Shown one piece after another: positions 1 through 4,735 of a stretch of DNA of 5,101 nt (position 1 is the first letter of the stretch; every line of letters starts with the position of its first letter). The position numbers and the translations under genes are program-made. The notes below the pieces were generated by a model. That model saw nothing but the letters and a program-made list of their open reading frames with translations. It did no database searches and had not been told where the DNA came from. This DNA is from a bacterium (GTDB lineage Bacteria; Desulfobacterota; GWC2-55-46). The stretch lies in assembly GCA_027310325.1 (NCBI GenBank), contig DAIDBB010000589.1:1-5101 (forward strand), given 5' to 3'.

Positions 1-606
1 ACTCAACGTTACGCTGAACTTCTGTTGCTCATCATATAAAAAGCAATTCTCATGCCATATCATCAAAGAAACCGACCAAACCAGCACAAATCCTCCTACA
101 GCCTGATTTATAAAGCAAAATTTCACATAAACCCTCTGTGCTCAAAGCCCTTCTGAAAGACGCAAGATCAAGAATCGTAAAATTTATTGACAACGGTAAA
201 AAGCTTTATCGGGCGTTATTGAAAAAAGTTACATAAATATTGAAGGGTTATTGGATGTAATCGTTATGTAAAATAACTCGACATTGAAACAAGGAATTTT
301 ACAGTTAAATTTTTGCCAGTGAACCGTGCTCAATTTACGTCATAAGTCGGGATTTTCGGTAAAAATCCTCAACTTTATAGCAAATTGTGAAATGCAACAG
401 GAGGAAGAAGTTGCAATGTCCCGGATATGCACCGCGGGGGTCAGGTCAAAAAAATGCTGTGCTAAAATTGTGCTAAATCTCTTCTAAATAGGTAAGAATT
501 TTCAAAACAGGCAATTTCTTTGCTAATTGGCTAACCTATTGATTGATAAAGTAAAACGGGAAACCAAGCCTTATATCAAGGGATTATAGTTTTTATTCTT
601 TTCACT
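1..606. other. AT-rich gene-free stretch, probable end of an integrated element
   Basis: No convincing gene is visible on either strand here. The DNA is clearly more AT-rich than the coding region to the right. What it holds is small: a GGATTTT/AAAATCC hairpin (350-368), two copies of TGTGCTAAA 11 bp apart (458-466 and 469-477), two further GCTAA copies (522-526, 530-534), and a 10-bp match to the tRNA remnant (433-442 against 616-625). Because a 5'-truncated tRNA-Pro fragment in + orientation closes the stretch, I infer that it is the tail of a mobile element whose integrase and intact tRNA lie further left. No integrase, transposase or terminal inverted repeat is seen, so this is an inference from position. 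Confidence 0.4.
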
Positions 607-618
607 TTCGGGAGGCGC

Positions 619-653
619 GGGGGTCGGAGATTCGAATCCTCTCGCCCCGACCA
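619..653 (+). pseudogene. 3' fragment of tRNA-Pro, probable att site remnant
   Basis: The sequence reads as variable loop GGGTC (621-625), T-stem 626-630, T-loop TTCGAAT (631-637), T-stem 638-642, acceptor strand CGCCCCG (643-649), discriminator A (650) and encoded CCA (651-653). This matches the 3' part of bacterial proline tRNA genes. A degenerate anticodon-loop-like TTCGGGA lies at 607-613 (CGG anticodon), but two extra bases separate it from the T-arm. No D-arm and no matching 5' acceptor strand (CGGGGCG) are found upstream. The nearly invariant G53-C61 pair is broken (A630 against C638), so it is not under tRNA selection. Phages and genomic islands that integrate in tRNA genes leave exactly such a 3' copy at their far end. 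Confidence 0.75.
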
Positions 654-661
654 GTTATTTC

Positions 662-696
662 AAGGGGTTAGTCGATTCAGGGCTAATCCCTTTTCT
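662..696 (+). terminator. Intrinsic terminator after the tRNA-Pro fragment
   Basis: A 10-bp stem pairs AAGGGGTTAG (662-671) with CTAATCCCTT (683-692), with one G-U pair and an 11-base loop. It runs into TTTTCTG. It begins 8 bases after the CCA of the tRNA fragment, the place expected for the terminator of the original tRNA gene. This supports the view that sequence from 654 rightwards is native chromosome. Confidence 0.65.
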
Positions 697-790
697 GTTG
701 ATTGTGCCAACCTGTACAAAACCTCTATTCCACCCCGGAACTTCATACTTCTCCTATCCTAAAGGAAACTCCGAAAAATTCTTTTTTTGT

Positions 791-817
791 TGTCATTGCA
801 AGGAGCGGCGAAGCGCC
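791..817. repeat. Partial palindromic-repeat-like scrap
   Basis: The sequence TGTCATTGCAAGGAGCG followed by GCGAAGCGCC resembles the left half of a dispersed palindromic repeat (TGTCATTGCGAGGAGCG type) that I recall from many bacterial genomes. Its usual closing half, ending in a GCAATC-type arm, is missing. It contains a short GGCG-AAG-CGCC hairpin (807-817), and the block is framed by TTTTTTTG (782-789) and CAAAAAAA (818-825), which could pair. Identification is from memory of the consensus and needs other copies in the genome. Confidence 0.35.
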
Positions 818-862
818 CAAAAAAAATTCCGTAACAAGCTGTAATATAATGATTTTTCAGCC

Positions 863-890
863 TTGACAGGGGGTCTTTTAGAGATAAAAT
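863..890 (+). promoter_or_regulatory. Sigma-70 promoter of the CBS-domain gene
   Basis: A perfect -35 TTGACA (863-868) is followed after 16 bases by TAAAAT (885-890), five of six matches to the -10 consensus. Transcription would start near 897, giving a leader of about 47 bases before the ATG at 944. A TTG codon in frame with the gene falls inside the -35 box, which rules it out as the start. Confidence 0.7.
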
Positions 891-920
891 TTAAGTATGA
901 GATTTATGCTTGCTTAAATT
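888..920. promoter_or_regulatory. Inverted repeat over the -10/start site, possible operator
   Basis: AATTTAAG (888-895) and CTTAAATT (913-920) form a perfect 8-bp inverted repeat with a 17-base spacer. The left arm overlaps the -10 box and would lie before the predicted transcription start, so the pair fits a DNA operator better than an RNA hairpin. No regulator is encoded nearby to link to it. Confidence 0.35.
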
Positions 921-930
921 CATTCACACG

Positions 931-938
931 GGAGGTGA
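931..938 (+). promoter_or_regulatory. Ribosome binding site fixing the CBS gene start
   Basis: GGAGGTGA is a full Shine-Dalgarno match, five bases before the ATG at 944. It decides for this start over the longer reading from 863, whose first codon lies in the promoter. Confidence 0.85.
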
Positions 939-943
939 ATTGT

Positions 944-1354
944 ATGTTCCTCAAAGAAATAATGCAAAAAAGGATCGTGACATTGTCTCCGGAGGCGACC
1001 GTAAGGGAAGCCGCGAAGAAGATGAAAGACTACAGGGTCGGATACCTGCTGGTCACAAACGGGGAGAGCTTGAAGGGATGCGTGACCGATAGGGACCTTG
1101 TCCTTTGGCTCGCGGGAGGCAAGAACCCCGACGAAGTCAGGGTAGAATCCATAATGCAGTCCAATGTAGTAACGGCAGAGCCGGAAACCGATGTCTACGA
1201 GGCTTCAAAGATCATGGCTAGGAAGAAGATCAGAAGGCTTCCGATAGTGGAAGACGGCAAGCTTCGCGGCCTGGTATCCATCTCGGATATCGCCTCCATA
1301 GTCGAGGAAGAGGTCGATAACTTTCTCCATGTCGAAGAGGCCCATCAGATGTAA
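944..1354 (+). CDS. Two-CBS-domain protein
   Basis: This 136-residue protein consists almost entirely of a tandem pair of CBS domains. The first spans roughly residues 6-58 and contains the VTDRDL signature. The second spans roughly 68-124 and contains PIVEDGKLRGLVSISDIA. Such stand-alone Bateman modules bind adenosine nucleotides (AMP, ATP, SAM or similar) and act as cytoplasmic energy or redox sensors, usually by touching a partner protein; no catalytic domain, membrane segment or signal peptide is present. The partner cannot be read from context, since the gene is monocistronic with its own promoter, perfect RBS and terminator. An acidic tail (EEEVDNFLHVEEAH) follows the second domain. The start at 944 rests on the RBS. 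Family assignment is firm; ligand and physiological role are unknown. Confidence 0.9.
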   Translation: MFLKEIMQKRIVTLSPEATVREAAKKMKDYRVGYLLVTNGESLKGCVTDRDLVLWLAGGKNPDEVRVESIMQSNVVTAEPETDVYEASKIMARKKIRRLPIVEDGKLRGLVSISDIASIVEEEVDNFLHVEEAHQM

Positions 1355-1402
1355 TTTTTAAACCATCCGTTTTTTGAGGGTTTCAGCCCAAGCGGATGCA
1401 TG

Positions 1403-1439
1403 AATCCGGAAGGCTTTCAGAAAGCTTTTCGGATTTTTT
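1403..1439 (+). terminator. Intrinsic terminator of the CBS gene
   Basis: A 15-bp stem pairs 1403-1417 with 1421-1435 around a three-base loop (CAG), with two G-U pairs and no mismatches. It runs into TTTTTT (1434-1439). Read on the - strand no T-run follows, so it serves mainly the CBS transcript. It also separates that transcript from the convergent ArsS unit, which ends at 1454. Confidence 0.8.
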
Positions 1440-1453
1440 ATGATTAAGATTCC

Positions 1454-2437
1454 TCATGCCGTCGCCCCGGTGCAGCTTGACCCAGCGCCTGCCGTGCAGC
1501 CGTAACAATGGGGGGCCGTTACGATTCTTCTCGATAAAAGTTTTCCGCTGTCAAAATCCTTCAGATGGCCAGGGGCCCCATGGTCGCATTTAAGACCTAG
1601 CATCTGGTTGAAGTCGCAGTCATAGAGAGAGCCGTCCCAGCCGACTGAAAGGGTCTCCTTGCACATAACGTTCCGGGCGGCGGGATTATAGGAATTGAGC
1701 AGACGTTCCATATAGGCCTTAAGATTGCCTGAATCCTGTAAGAATCTCAAAAACCTTCAAACGGGCAGATTGGTTAAAGTGAAAAGGCCCGTGAAACTCA
1801 CGCCATGGCGTTTTTTGAGCTCCCTTCTGAAATCCGCCTCGATTGCCTTTTGCGGAGGGGGTAGGAACGCCCCGCACGGATTGTAGACGATATTAAGAGT
1901 AAGGCCGCTTCCATCCATTCCGTAACCTAGGGAATTTAGTCTCTTTAACGCCTCTATCGATGAGTCGAATACGCCAGCCCCCCGCTGCCTGTCCGTGGTC
2001 TCTGCCAGGTAATACGGTAGCGACGCTATAAGCTCCACCCTGTTATCGGCAAAGAACTGAGGAAGGTCCCCGTACCCCTCTTCCAGAAGGATGGTAAGGT
2101 TCGTTCGCGTCTTTACATGGCACCCGGCGTCCCGGGAGCCTTTGACCAGGTCTCTAAAGCCGGGGTTCATCTCCGGCGCGCCGCCAGTTATGTCGACAAC
2201 AGGGAATCTTTCTTTTTTTATGACATCGAGGCAAAGCTCTATTATATGGCCGGGCATGGACTCGGTCCTTTTCGGGCCCGCGTCAACGTGACAATGACGG
2301 CATGCCTGATTGCAGACCTTTCCCACGTTTATCTGAAATACCTTTATGCCGGATGAAGTAATAGGATACTGTCCGGACTCTTTTAGTGTTTCGTCGAAAG
2401 GCTTTATCCGGAATCCCGTGTCGATGGCTTCGTTCAT
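1454..2437 (-). CDS. arsS: ArsS-like radical SAM protein with in-frame TGA (possible selenoprotein)
   Basis: The frame encodes 327 residues if the TGA at codon 227 (1757-1759) is read through, the normal size for this family. The N-terminal radical SAM domain carries CxxxCxxC at C42, C46 and C49, the cluster-binding motif, then a TGGAPEMNP motif at 84-92. The C-terminal Cys-rich domain (DUF3641 type) starts near YNPCGAFLPPPQ (185-196) and continues past the TGA with MC (C259), GWDGSLYDCDFNQM (C274), C284 and HCYGCTAGAGSSC (C311, C314, C322). ArsS enzymes act after ArsM and transfer the adenosyl group of SAM to a methylated arsenical in arsenosugar biosynthesis. The gene starts 7 bases after the upstream CMD gene with no clear RBS, so translational coupling is likely. 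The TGA follows LTNLPV and precedes RFLRFL; the reading frame does not shift. It may be selenocysteine, or a nonsense mutation or sequencing error in an otherwise intact gene. Confidence 0.8.
1714..1759 (-). promoter_or_regulatory. UGA codon followed by SECIS-like hairpin, candidate
   Basis: In the mRNA the UGA (1757-1759) is followed at once by bases that can pair: AGG with CCU, a bulged U, ten pairs UUUUGAGAUU/AAUCUUAAGG (three of them G-U), then CUU/AGG next to a bulged C. These close a 9-base loop starting 18 bases after the UGA. Bacterial SECIS elements sit in the same place, just downstream within the coding region, with their apical loop about this far away. The loop includes GGAU, not the GGU of the E. 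coli element, and several pairs are weak. This is a candidate only. Confidence 0.3.
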
Positions 2438-2444
2438 ATGATTG

Positions 2445-2777
2445 CTACATGCCTATCTTTTCAGCCGCGTTTTTCATCTGTACGCCGTGGACAAGCGACG
2501 CGCCGCCCCTTATCGCCGCGGCCACATGTACCGCCTCGGTCATCTGCTCCCTGTTGGAGCCCTTTTCCAGGCACGCCTGAGTATACGCGTCTATGCAGTA
2601 CGGGCACTGTACGGCATGGGCCACCGCGAGCGCAATAAGCGCCTTCTCCCGCTCGCTCAATGCCCCCTCGGCGAATACCGCGCCGTACCATTCACTGAAT
2701 TTCTTCCATAGCTCCGGGGCCCCTTCGCCAATGGAAGAGAACTTGGCAAGGTCCTTGGGATTGTAATAAGTCTCCAT
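2445..2777 (-). CDS. AhpD/carboxymuconolactone decarboxylase-like protein, ArsS-associated
   Basis: This 110-residue all-helical protein belongs to the carboxymuconolactone decarboxylase/AhpD superfamily. The redox motif is VQCPYCIDAYTQ with C58 and C61; AhpD proteins use such a CxxC pair to reduce peroxides or disulfides. The histidine normally four residues after the second cysteine is a tyrosine here (Y65). An upstream pair E44/H54 could supply the proton relay. The second half (HVAAAIRGGASLVHG, 84-98) is typical of the fold. A small subgroup of this family is known to sit beside arsS and is named arsenosugar-biosynthesis-associated peroxidase-like; its exact reaction is, as far as I know, unproven. 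The start ATG has GGAGG five bases upstream. It is the first gene of a two-gene unit, 7 bases ahead of the ArsS-like gene, and is cytoplasmic. Confidence 0.88.
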   Translation of the reverse strand: METYYNPKDLAKFSSIGEGAPELWKKFSEWYGAVFAEGALSEREKALIALAVAHAVQCPYCIDAYTQACLEKGSNREQMTEAVHVAAAIRGGASLVHGVQMKNAAEKIGM

Positions 2778-2806
2778 GCTGACCTCCGTTTTTATTTGAT
2801 AAAACT

Positions 2807-2836
2807 ATCGTATAAGTTTGTACGCCGCGTTGTCAA
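2807..2836 (-). promoter_or_regulatory. Promoter of the CMD-arsS unit
   Basis: On the - strand TTGACA (2836-2831) is a perfect -35 box. The best -10 is TACGAT (2812-2807), 18 bases away, with TATACG (2814-2809) as an alternative at 16. Transcription would start near 2800, about 20 bases before the ATG. An imperfect operator-like inverted repeat AAACT-N8-AGTTT (2802-2819) covers the -10. Confidence 0.55.
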
Positions 2837-2860
2837 GCGCATGTAAAGGGGCAACGCAGA

Positions 2861-2888
2861 TTTACAACCGGAGGAACCCTGATACAAT
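2861..2888 (+). promoter_or_regulatory. Promoter of the zinc-ribbon gene, possibly leaderless
   Basis: TTTACA (2861-2866) and TACAAT (2883-2888), each five of six matches, lie 16 bases apart. The expected transcription start (about 2895) falls on or next to the ATG at 2896. The -35 also forms one arm of the inverted repeat TGTAAA-N13-TTTACA (2842-2866). Confidence 0.45.
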
Positions 2889-2895
2889 CGTTCAT

Positions 2896-3072
2896 ATGGG
2901 GAAAAAAGAAGAAAAGCGGGTAAAAGCCGAAGTCTGCCCGGTATGCGGCAACGCGATCGAGGACTGCGTATGTTGTCCGGAATGCGGCCACGTTTGCGCC
3001 TTGAACGCCGACGAGCTTTATTGCCCGGTCTGCGGGCCTGTTAAACCGCCTGAAAAAGCCCCTGAAACCTGA
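2896..3072 (+). CDS. Small cysteine-rich zinc-ribbon protein
   Basis: I do not recognise a named family. The 58-residue product has nine cysteines in a core of about 33 residues: CPVCG (C14, C17), CVCCPECGHVC (C24, C26, C27, C30, C34) and YCPVCG (C43, C46). The CPxCG knuckles are of the zinc-ribbon or rubredoxin type, and two metal sites could be formed. The N-terminus is basic (MGKKEEKRVK) and the C-terminus is proline- and charge-rich (VKPPEKAPET). It has no membrane segment or signal peptide. An in-frame reading could begin at 2818, but that would run through the promoter, so the ATG at 2896 is preferred. The only GGAGG (2870-2874) lies too far away to serve it. It is divergent from the CMD-arsS unit and convergent with the glycosylase gene, only four bases apart. 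Its role is unknown. Confidence 0.65.
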   Translation: MGKKEEKRVKAEVCPVCGNAIEDCVCCPECGHVCALNADELYCPVCGPVKPPEKAPET

Positions 3073-3076
3073 ATTA

Positions 3077-3682
3077 TCATCCTGCCGTAAGCCTGGCTTT
3101 CACTTTTCGGAGCGCGGCCTTAAGCTCCCTTGTGTTTTCCTCGAGGTATTTCTGCCTTCTTAATAGATACGCCGGGTGGTATACCGGCATTATCAGCCTC
3201 CCGCCGGCACTTACCCACGAGCCGGGCGTGAAGTCCTCATCCGGCGCGAGGTTAGAGAAGGCGGTTTTACCTACCGCTAGGACCACCTGTGGTTCGACGA
3301 TCCTTATCTCTTTCAGGAGGTAAGGAAGAAAAAACCCTTCTTCCTCCTTTGTTGGCTTCCTTGTCTTAAGCCTTTTTGTTTCTACGGTCGGCCAGACCTT
3401 AACGACATTCGTTATGTAGAAGTCCTCGCGTTCTCGCTCGAATACTTCTTTTAGGACCGATATCAGGAACCTGCCCGCCCGTCCGACAAAGGGGCGGGCG
3501 AGTCTCGTCTCAACGCGGCCGGGCGCCTCGCCGATTATCATGAGGCCGCAGGGCGCGGGCCCTTCCCCAAACACAATGCTGGCCCCTTTAAACCCCCTGG
3601 TCTTTGCGCACGCCGACCTCAGGGACCTGAGGAGCCCTTCGAGTTCGGCTCTCTTCTTAAGATTGTCTTTATGTGAGGGCAC
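3077..3682 (-). CDS. Uracil-DNA glycosylase superfamily, family-4-like without iron-sulfur cysteines
   Basis: This 201-residue protein matches family 4 uracil-DNA glycosylases, which remove uracil from DNA in base excision repair. Visible motifs are GEAPGRVE (51-58) with PFVGRAG (64-70), YITNVVK (89-95) and the C-terminal active-site block VYHPAYLLR (167-175). Family 4 enzymes carry four cysteines holding a 4Fe-4S cluster. Here only C25 remains from the first pair; the usual Cys after VVK is V96 and the one before the PYL block is F118. C45 is elsewhere. A longer basic insert (VETKRLKTRKP, 100-110) replaces the usual short RPPGNR-type loop. The start is GTG at 3682, 14 bases after the exoribonuclease gene, with a poor RBS, and no in-frame ATG lies nearby. 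It is the last gene of the operon. Substrate specificity is inferred, not shown. Confidence 0.85.
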   Translation of the reverse strand: MPSHKDNLKKRAELEGLLRSLRSACAKTRGFKGASIVFGEGPAPCGLMIIGEAPGRVETRLARPFVGRAGRFLISVLKEVFEREREDFYITNVVKVWPTVETKRLKTRKPTKEEEGFFLPYLLKEIRIVEPQVVLAVGKTAFSNLAPDEDFTPGSWVSAGGRLIMPVYHPAYLLRRQKYLEENTRELKAALRKVKARLTAG

Positions 3683-3696
3683 GATAGGACGCGCTC

Positions 3697-4716
3697 TTAG
3701 AAGAGGGTCAGGGGACCCTGGCCGTTCTTGTCTTCTTCCCTGTTATCGGTCTTGGTCTCGGAGGGGACTCCGCCTTTATATATGTATCTTTCGAAAAGTT
3801 TCTGGTATGAAGTCCAGCTTGAGTCCTTCTCCCTTTCGTTTTCGGCAAGCGCCTGGACCGTCGAGACCTTCGCATCGAGGTCGTCGAGATAAGAAAGGAT
3901 AATCGCCTCGATCGTCTTCGGCCTCTTGGGCGAGCCGAACTCAAGTTGCCCGTGATGGCTCAAGAGCATGTGCTTAAGGAGTACGGCGGTCTTTTCGGGA
4001 AAGCCCGGGAGGTCCCGTATCTTGTTATCGACGAGCTCAATGCCCATCGTTATATGGCCGAGGAGCCTGCCTTCATCGGTATAATCGAAAGACCTGCTGT
4101 ACGAGAGCTCGTGGATTTTCCCGATGTCGTGGAGGATGGCCCCGGCGAGAAGGAGGTCTTTATTTATACCCTTCTTGTAGTGGCCGGTTATCTTCTCGGC
4201 AAGGCCGCATATCGAAAGCGTATGCTCGAGAAGGCCTCCTAGGTATGGATGGTGCATGCTCTTGGCCGCCGGGGCAAGGCTGAAGAGCCCCCTTATTCCC
4301 TGGTCTTTAAATATAGAGGACAAAAGTCCCTTGAGGCTCGTGTCCTTTATGCCGGATATTATGTTATCCAGCTCCTCCAGCATCACTTTGGGGTCTTTCC
4401 GGGAGGACGGCAGGAAATCCCTTATGTCGTATTCGCCATCGGCTACGGCGTTTATGGAAGTGACATTGACCTGGATGCCGCCCTGGTAGGCCACGGCGAA
4501 ACCCTTTATCGAGACGACGTCGTTTTTCTGGAACCTTTTGCCGAGCTCTTCCGCGTCTTCCCAGACCCGGGCCTCGAGCTCACCGGTCGAGTCCATGAGC
4601 TTAATGTTAAGATAGGGCTTGCCGGACTTGCTTATTCCGGACTCTTTCCTCGTTACGAGGAAACTCCCGGTAACCTGATCTTTTTCCCTTATGTCTTTAA
4701 TAAAGGTCTTTTTCAT
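3697..4716 (-). CDS. yhaM: 3'-5' exoribonuclease, YhaM family (OB-fold plus HD domain)
   Basis: This 339-residue cytoplasmic protein has the two-part build of Bacillus YhaM (about 314 residues), a metal-dependent 3'-5' exoribonuclease that also trims DNA. Residues about 14-90 form an OB-fold nucleic-acid-binding domain (GSFLVTRKE, LMDSTGELEARVWE, DVVSIKGFAVAYQGGIQV). Residues about 150-300 form an HD metal-dependent hydrolase domain with the expected ligands: H165 (LLEHT), H196-D197 (LHDIGK), H221 (GHI), H254-H255 (SHHG) and D278/D279. The tail (318-339) is charged and low in complexity. It starts 19 bases after the epimerase stop with only a weak upstream purine run and precedes the glycosylase by 14 bases, so it is the middle gene of an operon. 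An RNA-trimming role is inferred from the family; the combination with DNA repair leaves a DNA substrate possible. Confidence 0.9.
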   Translation of the reverse strand: MKKTFIKDIREKDQVTGSFLVTRKESGISKSGKPYLNIKLMDSTGELEARVWEDAEELGKRFQKNDVVSIKGFAVAYQGGIQVNVTSINAVADGEYDIRDFLPSSRKDPKVMLEELDNIISGIKDTSLKGLLSSIFKDQGIRGLFSLAPAAKSMHHPYLGGLLEHTLSICGLAEKITGHYKKGINKDLLLAGAILHDIGKIHELSYSRSFDYTDEGRLLGHITMGIELVDNKIRDLPGFPEKTAVLLKHMLLSHHGQLEFGSPKRPKTIEAIILSYLDDLDAKVSTVQALAENEREKDSSWTSYQKLFERYIYKGGVPSETKTDNREEDKNGQGPLTLF

Positions 4717-4735
4717 ATGGAGCTTTAAGCCTTTC

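Noticed and set aside
350..368. GGATTTT/AAAATCC hairpin as a terminator
   Set aside because: No T-run follows on either strand and no gene ends near it.
392..487. Short reading frame (31 or 23 residues) with AGGAGG at 399-404
   Set aside because: The RBS is 11 bases from ATG 416 and inside the frame starting at 392; a competing TTG at 411 has better spacing in another frame. Neither peptide resembles a known protein, so there is no support for a gene.
607..653. Complete tRNA or tmRNA gene
   Set aside because: No D-arm or 5' acceptor strand lies upstream, the T-stem has an A-C mismatch at an invariant pair, and no tmRNA tag frame or 5' end is visible.
863..943. N-terminal extension of the CBS protein starting at TTG 863
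   Set aside because: The TTG lies inside a perfect -35 box and the next 80 bases hold the -10 and the RBS; the ATG at 944 has an ideal RBS.
1454..1750. Separate 98-residue gene downstream of the radical SAM gene
   Set aside because: It is in the same frame as the upstream part and completes the ArsS C-terminal domain; its apparent start is a TTG with no RBS.
1757..1759. TGA read as glycine (alternative genetic code of Gracilibacteria/SR1 type)
   Set aside because: TGA ends the ArsS frame itself at the expected C-terminus and also ends the epimerase, glycosylase and zinc-ribbon genes at sensible places, so it is a normal stop here.
2091..2711. Several + strand frames opposite the arsS and CMD genes
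   Set aside because: They are shadows created by the codon use of the real - strand genes.
3946..4728. Long + strand frames opposite the exoribonuclease gene
   Set aside because: They are antisense shadows of a well-supported HD-domain gene, without RBS or recognisable domains.
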